Positions 23,666 to 35,221 of a stretch of 64,000 nt of DNA are shown one piece after another. Source of the DNA: Smittia aterrima (Eukaryota; Arthropoda; Insecta; Diptera; Chironomidae). A model generated the notes under the pieces. The model searched no databases and was not told where the DNA came from. It saw only the letters and a list, made by a program, of their open reading frames with translations. Location of the stretch: the NCBI GenBank assembly GCA_033063855.1, contig CP093830.1, positions 10,478,854 to 10,542,853 of the forward strand, written 5' to 3'. The number at the start of each line of letters is the position of its first letter. The stretch's first letter is position 1. A program made the position numbers and the translations under genes.

Positions 23666-26600
23666 CTACAAATATCTGAGATTAACAACAACGACAATCG
23701 CTACGGTAAAAAGAACAGAGAGATTTTTCGGATGAGATGAGCTGCTGCTCAATTCTAGAGAATAAGTCGGCGAATGTCTCGTCACTTTGTTTCTGCTGTT
23801 GTCAATTGAATTTAATTCGCTGTCGATATCATTTGAAGTCGACTCAGATGTATACTTATATACGGAATTAGTGTTGATGTCAAGCGTTGGACAAGTTGAG
23901 TCCTGAACGGTGAATGGTTTGATGATATTCGCCGGAGTTCCTGGAACCTGTTCATCGATGAAGAATTTATTCGTTAGCTCGATGCAAAACATTGTTAAAA
24001 TTATCTCAAACTTACTCGACTAGAAACGAATGCGCTGTTGCAAATGCCATCGAACGATGAAGTTTTAATGATTCGATCGAACGCATCGTAGCCGTTCTTC
24101 CAATCGTACAACTGCAAGTGACGCTCCAACGTTCGTCCCGCATACTTTTCGGGACTTTTAATCACAGGCTGGTCACCGGATTTTCTAAACGTGAGAGAGA
24201 AACGAGAATTTTAGTTTTCAATTTTCATTATCACGGAGCACTTCGTTGAACTTACGATAACCGTTCAATTCCTAATGCTTTGAGTAGATTAGCGACGTTC
24301 GTTTGCGAGTTGCATGAGACGAGTTGTTCTTGTCTTGGATAATACATCAACGTCGCCATGCAAACTTCTTCGTCATCCGAGTCTCCTCCTAATGTAAAAC
24401 GCTCTCGTTCGTAAGTGTTGTAAGTACATTCGACAGTCACATGATCGCCTGGCATTAACTTGCTTGCTTTACTCAGAATTCTGTTCTCGATATAATCAGA
24501 GTTCAGGTTTGATTCTTGAGCAATTGGCGCCAACTCTTCTCCGTTGCGAATCACACCAATCTTGATTTTCCGCCCTAAGCTGTGTGTCTGCATGTTGACG
24601 CCAAAGATGTTGATGCCCTCGACTGGAAGTGCCTTCTGTGTACAGTTTGATGTGCAATGACCGGTCGAGATGACTCGTTTAAAGCCCGGCGCAATAATGT
24701 GAAGAAAGTTAGCTTCGATTCCAACTGAAAGTGTTCCAGCGTCAAACTTCCTTCGCTCGGTCGTATGATAAAGTTTGAAGCCTGAACTGTCCTCGATTTG
24801 TCTTTTATTTACAGGCTGATAATGAACTTCCAGCATGAATGTGTCGGAGGATGTTCCATCAAGTGGATATCCGACATCCTTGGGAAATGAGAAGCCCTCT
24901 GAGCCTTTGCTCCATGTCGCAACGACTGTGAAGCATTTGCGCATTGCCCTTAAGCCTTCGCTGCATTCCTCATCATCCTCGGAGTACAAACTATCAGCAG
25001 ACGTTTTACATTCATAGAGACGCATGAACGAAATGAAATTCTGAGAGTCTCTCGACGAGAACGTTGGCTCGTAGCGGATCATGTGACTCTGAGTGATGTT
25101 CCTTAGTCGATGGACATGACACCATTTTACCATCTTCGATGGAGCTTGTGGGAGTCTCACATTTCGATTTCTTATCTCGAATGACTCAACCTCTTGCTTC
25201 TTACTGAACTTGTTCTGCTGACTCTTCTGTAGAAGGAGCAGAGAGCGAACGGGATGCATCGCCATGACAGGATCAGATAAGCTTCCTTTACGGATCTGTC
25301 CCCTCTTTGGTTTCTCGTCGTGGTACAAGTAAATGATGTTCATTGTGTCACTCTGCGAACATAAATGAAAGGAACTTCATTAGCATCGAAGTCGTCTGAC
25401 TAAAGTTTACAACGTTGCTTGTAAAATTAGTCATTAATGTTTAAAATGAAAACTAATTCCACATGCGACAGCGTTTCCTTTTACATATTTTATGTGTTTT
25501 GTAATTAACCAGCGAACTTTGTCATTTTTCATATTTTACATTCATTATTCATCACCCGGGAATTCTGCCATGTCTGTCCGTTCATGACTCGCTCATATCT
25601 CTTCATGCATTATATTTTTCCGTTCGCACATTCATCGTTTACAATCTTAGAAGCAGCGGAATTTTATTAATTTGCTTTCAAGCGCAGACATTGAGGGAAT
25701 GGAACGATGAGAGAGAGAGAGAGAAGGAAACTTAAAAGATTAATTTATTATTAAAAATTACAAGACGTTTCAGGAACTCGTCGTTGAAATGAGAACCGAC
25801 CGTGGAGTGAAAGAAATCCAAACTCGAATTGCAAGTTGAATGTAAAAGCAATTTTAGCATGACATTAAGTGAAGAAGAAGAAATTTTTGTTCATTTAAAT
25901 GTTTTGACACGAATGTCTTTTGAGAGACACAACAGAAAAGTTTCTGATCGATTCCTCACTAACGAACTTTCCCCCAATGAAGGTAAATTTTTTATGCAAC
26001 GAGAGAAGAAACTGCACAACCAGCATAAAAAAAATCGAGAAAAATTACTTTTCGTCGAGAATGTTGGATGTGGAATTAAAGAAGCTTCTGCGGGAAGACG
26101 ACGAAGGAGAAGTAAATTGAAAACGAATTTGCAAATTGATTGAAAATTTTCAAGACAAATTCAAATTGGACTCGAAACTTTCCACTCCATTTGAAAAGTA
26201 CTTTCTAAGCTGTCAGTGTCGCTTAGCGGCTCTCAAACTATAATTAAGTGGGCAGTTTGTGATTCCAAGCATAAAATATGATGATTAAACGCGTAATAGA
26301 TAAATTAGTGGCTTAATGGTTAAAATATGGGCTAGAGATCAGTCGAGGGAGATAATTCGAAATGGTATTTTGTTCTGAAGTGACTGCAGGTGCCTCTCAC
26401 GACGAAAGCGCCTACATGAAACATTTATAAATTCACGCTCCGATTGCCGCATGAGACAGTTTTATTTTTTTTATATTTTCTATAGGAGACCTTTCTCATT
26501 TTAAGGGGAAGCAATAACTCATAGAAAATTATTCTCAAATCAGGAGTCAACTCAAAAAGTTAATGAAAACATTCTTAATGACTTTCAGGCCTTATCAGCC

Positions 26601-28147
26601 ACTTAAGTTTCTGTTTGCTCGTCTCCGCCCACCGTTTAGAAACTTCCTTTTTAAACAGAAGAAAATGGAATATACGGGTCTGGGAATGACACTCACCGTG
26701 ATCGGAACATCGAACTTCTCATCGCAAGTGTTTAGCTTCCGGCGAAATCGGAGAGTTGTGTGCGTTGAATTCTCATTGCTTGAGAGGAGCACGTAATCTT
26801 GTGATGAGTCTGGGACTGGTTCGCCGGTTGAACTGTGCGTCTTGATGTGACAATCCTGAAATATAAATTAGGAAATGTTATTTGTACTTCGCCTTTAGCC
26901 ATATAGAGTTACGTTATTGGAAAAGACAACTCGACCGTGAACGGACGAAAAGAGTAAATTGACCGGCTCAAGAGTTTACTGAAATTGAAACTTTTTTCCT
27001 TCTCGAGAAACGGGTCATAATTGGATAATTGCCGTAAACCCTTCGCTTAATCGTTCGCTTGCTATTCAATCGAATGGAAACAAGACGTAAACGTTTACGG
27101 CATGAAATGCCACTTGCCGCAACTAGGAAGTTGAAACTGTGACTTGCTTGTTATTATTCTTTGCCTTCTTTGCCATTCAAATCGATAAGTTACAACCTTG
27201 GCTCCACGAAACTCCAACCCCCGGTCTTGTATTTTATTTTTTGGCACGGAAATTATTCACAAAAATATGAAACACGACAACGTAGATTTGAGAATTGTCA
27301 AAGCGTCGCTCGGTCAAAGCGAACGAAAGATAATTGTAGACTCGGAATGTTCCGAGGACGCAGCCATTCAAACATCAAAAACGTTCTCGACAATGTAATA
27401 ATAACGAGAGAGACGAAATAAAACGACTGGGGGAATCGTTGGTAAGGCAGCAAATTATTTACGCGCATTTCGTTCTCATCATAATGCATTTTTTATGTAG
27501 TTTTGCGTTCTCTTTGTCGGTCTTTCAATTCTCAAATTCCTTTGTTGTTTGCTCCTGTTAATTCCATTGTTTCTCGCGTTTTTCAATAATCATTCTTCTT
27601 CCTTTTCGGTTATCAGAAATTTATGAAACACACAACTATAAAAGGTTTAAAGGCATCACATGTGCGCTTCGTTTTGCTGCTGCATCTTGTGTCGCCATGT
27701 TGTGCAATTGTTAAGAAGAACGAGGTAGCAATCAAGGAAGAGTAAATAATTTCTTTTGTTTCATGAATTCTTGAGCTCTATAATTAGTTTTTCAAATCGC
27801 TTAGGGCGCTGAAATTGTTGTTCGTCAACCCTTTTGCTGAAAAGAAAACAAGTTCAACTTACATGAAAGAATGTGTGTCCGTTGTCGATCCAACCAATGA
27901 ATACATCAGCACCGTAGATAGTTCCGTCGCGAGAGAATCCAAAGCCAATGTAACCGCGAGTTCTCACTTGCACTTCAAAAATGATGTCGGGCTCACGAAC
28001 AGTCCAAAGAAGTTGAAAGTTCGAATCCAAGTCGACGACATGATCCCACGATTGCTCGGCACAAACAGCCGAGATTAAACAAGAAATAATTAACACAAGC
28101 ACTTCAAAGAGTTTTTTGCGTGGCACACTGTATGCTTGTCGTGCCAT
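23666..28147 (-). CDS. DBH-like (MOXD1-type) monooxygenase, copy A, probable pseudoenzyme
   Basis: Five coding exons (minus): 28147-27863, 26855-26697, 25352-24256, 24184-24016, 23947-23666; phases agree, 663 aa. A signal peptide (MARQ start, cut near AVCA) is followed by a DOMON domain, then the N- and C-terminal Cu2-monooxygenase domains with family landmarks WCHVHRL, TGHCTSNCTQKALP and ECTYNT. It ends in a Ser-rich linker and a hydrophobic tail (FTVAIVVVVNLRYL), suggesting a GPI or membrane anchor. Compared with DBH/PHM, the HH pair of HHM is SF (256-257), the first His of HTH is Gln (403) and the EEMC methionine is Val (478). Only His325 and His405 remain, so copper chemistry is unlikely. 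The nearest relative is probably the MOXD1 homolog 1/olf413 type (inference). Inverted partner at 52251-56600. The MARQ Met is chosen because an in-frame Met 27 nt upstream probably lies in a leader intron. Confidence 0.88.
25735..26110. repeat. Intron 2 segment of copy A with an exon-less relative at 36230-36480
   Basis: Shared pieces in the same orientation include AAATTACAAGACRTTTCAGG, GCAATTTTA near a GACATTAAG, and GAATGTTGGATG followed by GAATTAAAGAAGCTTCTG. Divergence is high, so this is an old duplication. Confidence 0.65.
26279..26400. repeat. Diverged repeat also at 39425-39495, 40838-40945 and (inverted) 53940-54040
   Basis: The core is GATAAATTAGTGG preceded by a GATTAAA element and followed by GACTGCAGGTG in the direct copies. 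It lies in intron 2 of copy A and, inverted, in intron 2 of copy B. The two other copies lie between the genes, where no exons accompany them. Confidence 0.6.
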
Positions 28148-28480
28148 TTCGATAATGATGAACTGCACATCCACAAAGCAGCATAAGTTTGACGAGGCGG
28201 AAGATTATACACGTTGTGGAGAGATGACTCACAGTCCGTTTGATTCTACAAATGTCAACTGAGCGAGTTGCTGCTGCTGCATGTCCTTAAATGAAAAAGA
28301 GGAAAGTTTTAATTAATTTCGTTATCCACAATGTAAATCTCGTCGTCGTCGCTTGAATTTGAAATGCAAATTGCGATAAAAACTTGCGATGCAAAGTGAT
28401 GTCAAGGGCCATTATCTCAACCGACCGACAAGCCACCCGAGAAGACAATGATTGTGCAATCGCAAATGTTCATACCTTTG
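27600..28480. repeat. Inverted-duplication arm around exon 1 of copy A
   Basis: The reverse complement of this stretch matches about 51930-52815: exon 1 differs by one base that I can find, the leader exon and adjacent upstream DNA are highly similar with a few indels, and the first part of intron 1 is also similar. Outside the block, similarity fades quickly. Confidence 0.85.
28163..28285 (-). other. Predicted 5' leader exon (28285-28233) and intron of copy A
   Basis: A 53-nt candidate exon follows a TTTAAG acceptor and ends at GTGAGT. The 70-nt intron 28232-28163 ends in TGTGCAG just before the coding exon. The same structure is found at copy B (52113-52165). It contains an ATG followed by CAG repeats that opens a short upstream frame not in register with the main start. 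If spliced, the upstream in-frame Met at 28174 is removed. Confidence 0.45.
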
Positions 28481-31387
28481 CTCATGAGTTTGGACATCGA
28501 GGAGACTCGTTTGCTCGTTTGGCATGAGCTATTGAGTGAAGAGCGGAAAAAAAGAGAAAACATTTCATCATCAGACCGACCAGATGTCCCCGCAAATGTC
28601 AGCAAAAGGAAAACCAGAAAATTGGCAACACAGGAGACAAACACAGGAGAAGCAACAACGAAAGGGATTTCATTCTTTTTCTATTTTCTGATTTTGGGTC
28701 TCCGTTGTCGTCGTCGGAAAGTGTTTGTAGAGCTTAGTCTGAAAATTCGACTGTCCAACAAGGCTCAAAAGGGACGAAACATAAAACAGATCACAAAAGG
28801 GAGTGAGAATCATTTTGAAAGAGGAAAAAAAAGGAATTTGCGACTTTTCAAAAGCAAAATCCAACATTTTCATTATTTCTACACGATTTTCTCTCCTTTT
28901 CTGTTTGTTTATTCAATCAAATGGTTGATTGTTCGATACTTTATTCGATTCTTTGTTCGGAGGTGTTATTGTTGAGTTGACTTAGATTTCAGGGGATGAT
29001 GGCGAAATGGAAGAAATGTGTCATTTACACTAATCTTCTTATCAGAAGCTTCGTGATGTATCATCACGGCGGAACATGAAAAGTCTGCTCAATTTCAATT
29101 AATTTGATCATGAACATCATTAGGGATTACCGCGAGTCAGCTTTCGGGGGACAATCGTGAAGAGTGTTACGACTTAATTCGACATTGAAATCAAACTGTC
29201 GGCTCAGGACGACAATGAAACGATTTATTTTCATGGGAGCTTGCTTAAGCTTCTAGGCCGAATTGTTTGCATTGTTTATTGCCTCTGCTATTGCTGCTTA
29301 ACCTCGCTTGATATTACGGAAACTCTGAACTAGTTTTGCAGATCGATTCACAGCAACATAATTGAAATCAGACCCTCGGTAATAGGATTCGCAGTGAGCA
29401 TCGAAAACAAACAACGTAATTAAAACTGAATTCATATTCATAAAGTGTAGAAACTTCTCTGTTCGCTTAGCAATTTCAAATTGAATATTTTAAATTGCAT
29501 TTATGTCTGACTTGGGGATTTCTGCATTCTGCTTTTTTATTTCAATGCACACAGAGAAGAGAGAGCTTTTTCCAAATCATTTTTCTGGGAGAACGAGTAC
29601 TACTGGCTCTGAATCAATAATGGATCTGAACTGTTATGCAACTCACTCCGCAACGAAAGAGAAATCGTTAGAGTGTAATTCTAAACTACATCATTTCTAT
29701 AATGCAGTAGCGATATTTGCTCAAGGAAATAAGAAATCATTTCTAACTACTCGTAACGTTCAACGTTCTGTGAAACATCCACAGCGAAGAGTTTGTTTTA
29801 ATCTGACGTCCTCGAATTCCTTGAGATGACGGGGGAAAACTTTTAGTTTGTTGTGCCGTTGCTTCTGAAGAGTTCCGACGCTAAGGGAAAATAATTATCA
29901 CACCCTGAATACTTCAGAAAGCACTTTTCTCAGCACAGCCTTCCGTCTCGTTCATTAAAAGGATTTTATCTCAATTTTATCGCATCATGTTCGGCATAAG
30001 CGACGCTATCTTTCGAAGCTCATGCGAATCTTCAGTTTAATTACATTTAACTCATTCCCTTCACAGAGAATACTCTTTTCATCGACTTCTCATGCATTCA
30101 CACACATCAGACACTAATTTCATTAGAGTGCGCGCTCACTCAATTTGATAGAAAGTTGTGGGAGGGAAATTTGCACCATCCGCTTCAATAGCTGTAAGCT
30201 TTATTCACAAAAGCGTCTCTCGCATCCTAAAGTAATTACAGACTTTGCTCAAAAATGTGTAAGCACAGCTTTCGTGTTTTCAACATATGTAAACTTCATA
30301 AAAAGAATTAAAATAAACTTTGAGCGTCGAAGAAACAAATAGGGAAGTCTGGAAATTGTTCGAGGAAGTTTTCCTTCAAGAACAACTCGACAATGCAATG
30401 AAGTTTGAAGTTTTGCGTAGCTTCGGGAGCCAGAGCAATAACGAGAAACTTTTTAACGGGAATCTCATTAATAAATAAAATGGCATTTGATTTCCCAAAT
30501 CATCGGAAATTATGAACAGTCGTCGAAAATTTTTAGAAGCATTAATATTCAAAAGTTGTGTTAAACTTTTCTTTTTCATCCGACTCGTCGTCTTTCCCGT
30601 AAAGAAGTTCTCTACTGAATTTATAGCTTGAACGGTGATTCATGTTTCGTGAAAAGCTATGAATTATAAGTTTCGAGAAGACGGAGAGAGAGAGAAAAAG
30701 TTTCCTGAAGATTTTCTTCTCAGGAAATCTTTTAGAAAATTCTTGAAGAAAATTTATGAATCAACTTGGACGGGAATCCGGTTAATGTCTTCGATCATAA
30801 ACTTTTGCCCATTAAATAAATTATCAATGTAACTTCTTCCAGCATATGCTTCGATCACAAAAGACGAGATAGAAAAAATTGTGCATCGAGGCATGAAGCG
30901 AACAATGCAGACGAATTGAAAGACTCCATCGGCCGCATCAATAGAGATGAACCCAATTATTGTCTAACTGTTGTTTTTTACTTCACACCAAGAGTATAAG
31001 CGAGTGAACGTATGAAGCGGTGCATTCAATTCAAAAAGATTTATGATGCGCATTCTATCCCCGAACGCGCCGCACTCTCTCACTCGCAGCAAACCCATAA
31101 CTCGAAAATTGTGTAATCATCGTTCATTATTATTGCTATTTCTACGCTTCATCGAAGGGATGGAATGGAAGACCGTTCTTTCGTTTTTGTTTGAGCCCTA
31201 CTGTGTTTACCCAAAAGAGTGCAAAAAACGATTGCAACTGGTGACTTGAATGGTTTCATCCCTTAAACCCGAGCTGCGTGTGGCAGTCGTTAGTGAGATT
31301 TACGGTTGAAAATTTATTTATAATTTTTCATAATCAATTTTCAGCCGTCGTAACTTACAACAACACTCTCTCTTACTCGTCTTGCAG
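28481..31387. other. Upstream flank of copy A
   Basis: No supported gene. About 28490-28650 (minus) is a weaker match to the DNA upstream of copy B (51780-51930) and carries a signal-peptide-like frame in both. About 30780-31000 is an inverted relative of 50250-50530 and 60870-61135. A 175-codon plus-strand frame at 28448-28975 is not conserved at the mirrored position, and I regard it as chance. Confidence 0.5.
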
Positions 31388-31510
31388 AGCTTTAAAGTAA
31401 TCCCTGAAGTGGAAAGCGAAATGTCGGGTAGTCCCACTGTGCACAAAGATTATGACACTTCAAGATCCTTCAACGAAAATTATTATTTTCACCTCAACAA
31501 CCCCGAGAGG
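31388..31510 (+). CDS. Orphan internal or first coding exon of an unidentified gene
   Basis: A strong pyrimidine tract and acceptor (TTACTCGTCTTGCAG) precedes 31388 and a near-perfect donor (AGG|GTAAGT) follows 31510. The 123-nt interval is open in one frame only (the other two stop within 11 nt) and would encode 41 residues beginning SFKVIPEVESEMSGSPTVHK. An ATG in good context (GCGAAATGTCG) inside it could be a true start, making this a first coding exon. I do not recognise the protein. No matching neighbour exon in the right phase was found, so partner exons may lie far away or outside the window. It has no counterpart near copy B. Confidence 0.5.
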
Positions 31511-33784
31511 GTAAGTGAAGGCTAAGTATTTGAGTACGGCGGGGCGATGCGAATCCTTGAATGGAGAATAAAGATTTCACACAAAAACAGATGCTCCTCA
31601 AACAAAGCATCATAAATTTCATTACAAAGCATGATGTCGTCATTAATTATTCATCACTTTCTTTTAAGGGATCTCTTCAAGTGGCCAAACGCTGCCTTTC
31701 GCCTTCAAGGATTCGTTTAATTCACTCCCTGTGGGGTTGAAACGGCAGAGAGGAGGAAAATAAACTTTCTCGACCGCAAAAAAGCGCCGCTCTTGTAAAT
31801 TAATCATCTTCAGCTCTCCGATGTCTGTTTATGTACACTTTTTTTTTGTTCGCTGTGCTCTCTGTGTTCGACCCAAAGCGCCCAACGGAGCTCGACGAGT
31901 GAAAAATAAAAAGGAAAAAGTGAATCAAAATAAAACAAACGATGCCAACGAGGGATAAAAAAGCCCTTTCGCACTTTCTGTTTGCAGCTTGTGGGGGCGA
32001 CTGGCTTAGTTTTTTAATTCCATTAAATTTGATTTAAATTTTCGATTGCACAACGCGATAGCAACAATGATGCGAAATGAAGCAATTACGAGAACAATAT
32101 CAATTTATCACGTAATTCAGAATCAAATTATTTCCAATCCCTCGTTCGCCTCATGATTTAATGTTTTAATTTGAAAATGAAAAACGTTTTATGAGTGAAG
32201 AGTGTTTTATGACGTCGCTTCATATGACGAACGATGGGAGTTGCGTTTGAGCGTTTTATTATCACGCTTTTTTATTTTATTTGTTTTCGTCTTGAGCTTC
32301 ATAATTGGAAGGTGCGAATGGATTTATGTGAAGCTCTGGGAATCAGATCAATAACACAATCTGTCTAATCTCAAATGCAAACAAATGTTAGTTCGTTCAC
32401 TCCATTCCGCTCTGCGGTAGATGCTTGTACACCTTTCTTCTGAGACTCTTTAATTTGCATCTCTTCATCTTTACAAATGTTGTGTTCCAATTCGAAGCTC
32501 GAGAGATTTGTGTTTTGAATTTAAAAGAAGACTTTTCAGCAGCTTCGAGCAGCAGAAATTTTTGAGCGGAGGGTCAGAAGCGGAGAAACAGCAAAATCAT
32601 TCAGATCACGAAGTCGATTAGATTTGTAAATTTTTTTCCTCTTCAACTTTTTCTTACCTTCTCGTCTGAAGTTGTGTACACAAACACACGAAGCGTTATC
32701 CTTTCTTACAATTTAATCGCAGACCTTTTATTCGTTTTAATTAAATTTTAGAGCAAATTTACACAAAAAACTGCTTATCCCAGTCACTGAATCTTTCTTT
32801 TCTTTCTCGTCTTCCCTCTCGGTCTTTAAAACTTTTTTTTTGCTTTCACAAAATCTCAATCGCTTTTCTGCATTTTCTCATAACTTCAATCAGGATTAAA
32901 TGATTGTTCCTTCTTACTCAGCGAATTCTTTCACAACTTTTAAGAGAAGAAAAATTCTTTATTGCTCTTCATAAATTTATTCACTAAATCTTCAAAATTA
33001 ATTCACACAAACGGAGCAAAACTGTTTTCACGTCTTAACAAACTGAAGTCTCCCGAAGAACTGAACAATTTCATTCTCTTCTCGTTTATGTTTCGCTCTG
33101 TTTGCGGCTTGTGCAAGGAAATATCTGAAATATCTATGCTCAGCACTCTCATTCTCTCTTTTTCGCTCTCCATGGTTAATGACCTAGTAAAAGTTGTGAT
33201 GTTGTCGAAGGATAAAAGAAATATGGAAATAATTTATGGAAGAAGAAGAAAACTTTCAAGTCGACAGATTCTGTTTTAAAAAGTTTCTTCTCCGAAACTT
33301 CTAGGGACGCATCAGATTAAACTGAATAAAATTATCCAAAAAAATTAACATAAAGAAGCATTATCTCTGATTAGACGGCTAAAATCGATTCCAATTCTGT
33401 TGAACTTCTTTATTAGGAATCTCTCTCGACGTAGCATCACGATTCGATGATTTAATTTGCATTCGCGTTCATTTAATGCTTTGAAACCAAGAGCTAATGA
33501 TAAAGAAAATCTTCTCAATTAGTAGCGCGCTTAAAATAACAGCAACAACCAGAGATGAACGACTTCACACAGAAAGAGGCAGCGGCTCTTTTCTTAATTC
33601 CCACTCCATCGGCTTCTTCAGTTTAGATTGCGATTTAAGAGCTGCGGTTGTTCTTTGCTTGCTAAATGCTTTTATCGTTAAGCTTTCTCCGGCAAAGTTT
33701 CTTTTGATTTATTTCTAAAGTTGAACAAGGAATTCTGCTGCTGCCGTTTTGAGCCTCAAACACGAAAGTTCAATCATTTTAAAT
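31511..33784. other. Gene-poor region
   Basis: AT-rich, no supported exon. It begins with the putative intron following the orphan exon. At 33489-33563 there is one member of a three-copy diverged direct repeat (others at 38227-38300 and 45874-45952), marked by CAATTAGTAGC and a following AAAATA plus CAGCAACAAC-like stretch. Confidence 0.5.
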
Positions 33785-34308
33785 CTTCTTTCGAAAGAAT
33801 TCCGATAAACATTGATCTTCAATTTAATTTAATCCACATTAAGTCTCAGTTCTCCGTCTGTTTGAATGTTTCGTGACTTCCATTGAAGATTCTTGCTCAA
33901 AGTATTTTGTCGAGGAGTCGACTTGGACGCAGCCAAATATTTATTTATGAGTATGAGTCCCGAAAAATATGAATTCACTTAAACGAGTTCCAAAGAACGA
34001 GATCAGAAAACAAACGGAAAAATTCACAAGAAATATTTTTAATTTCTGCCTTGTTAATGCGTCCACCATGAAAATATTTTGATGTCTCCCAGACAAGCAT
34101 GCCGAACCGTAAAAATATGTTTTATGACATTCGAAATTTATTTAATAATAAATAAATATTTCTCCAACTTTAACTTCAACTTCTCGACGACCGAAGAGAG
34201 AATACTTTAAGATGACGACCGAAAGGTGTTCTCTTTATGCTTCAAATCATTAAATGGAATTCACTTTTATGTAAGTCGCTCTGTTATCGTCTTCGAATCT
34301 TTTTTGCT
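33785..34308 (+). repeat. X block, copy 1 (direct duplicate of 38543-39064)
   Basis: About 524 bp are almost identical to 38543-39064, about 4.76 kb away in the same orientation. I find only a couple of substitutions (near AACTTCTCG versus AGTTCCTCG) and a 2-nt length difference. Similarity drops abruptly on both sides, although weak homology upstream (33489 versus 38227) shows it sits in a longer old duplication. A diverged third relative lies at 16700-16875. No open frame or transposon ends are seen. Confidence 0.9.
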
Positions 34309-34673
34309 CGCTCGCTTGCCTTTCGCTATTTCATCTTGAGGAGGAGGAAAGAGACAGCAAAAGAAAATAAAATCAATTTTCGATGATAAAAATTCATATC
34401 TGGAACTGAAATGGTTCTTAAAGGGGAATGCCAATTTATGTCTGATGATGGTCGGGAATGGAAAAGGAATGGAAAAGGTTATTTTAATTATTGTTATAGC
34501 TCTGAACTATAATTAATAACATGTTGGGTTGGTTTAGAAAAACCAATAAAAAGTCTGTTTGAAGAGTTCCACCTCGAAAACATTTTCATTCCAAAACTAA
34601 AATTAAACTCTCAGCTTTCTTAATGTGCCAGATTATTCATCTCCTTCTCAAATTCTGTGATAGCTTATTTAGA

Positions 34674-35221
34674 ATCTTTGAAATGACAAAAGAAGAATAA
34701 AGTTTGATTCAACTGGATGGAAGACACCCTGGAGCTAGCGACGAGCGAGTGAGGAATAGAAGACGAAGAAGTGGAAGAAGACGAGAACGACACTCGGGAT
34801 TGAAACAGCACAAAGAAGAGAAATTTTTCGGAGATAAACGAGAAAAATGTGATCAACAATGAACAAGCATCATGTGTTGTGCCTCCTTTTGACGACTATA
34901 TTTAGTATTCGAGATTCGTAGATGCCGTGAAGAAGGCACAAGAGAGAGAGAGATTCATAGTTATCCGGATAGTTTAAACATTTATCGATGGGTGGCAAAG
35001 TAAACAATTATCTTAACAATTTATGGCTCTTGTTTCTAGTCTCTCTCTCGACTCGTTTTCGGTCGATCGTAAGGGACAATTTATCCGTCTACTGTTGCTT
35101 CCAAAAGATCTTTAAGAAAACTGAGAGAGTGAGAACGAAGAATTTGCCGTCGGGCCTTTCAATTGTTTGCAGAATCCTGGAACGAATCAAGACAAAGACA
35201 GCAGTTGATTAGGTCAGTAGG
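34674..35221 (+). repeat. Y block, copy 2 (direct duplicate of 17580-18130)
   Basis: This is the second copy of the 550-bp block. X and Y relatives occur in the same order here (33785 then 34674) as at 16700 then 17580, so the pair belongs to one larger duplicated segment. X is highly diverged between the two places while Y is nearly identical. Confidence 0.85.

Noticed and set aside
24835..25017. 60-codon frame antisense to exon 3, identical in both copies (also 55261-55443)
   Set aside because: It is the shadow of the conserved sense exon; its identity reflects exon identity only.
28448..28975. 175-codon plus-strand frame upstream of copy A
   Set aside because: Low-complexity, Lys/Arg- and Phe-rich composition; antisense to the conserved upstream block and not preserved near copy B.
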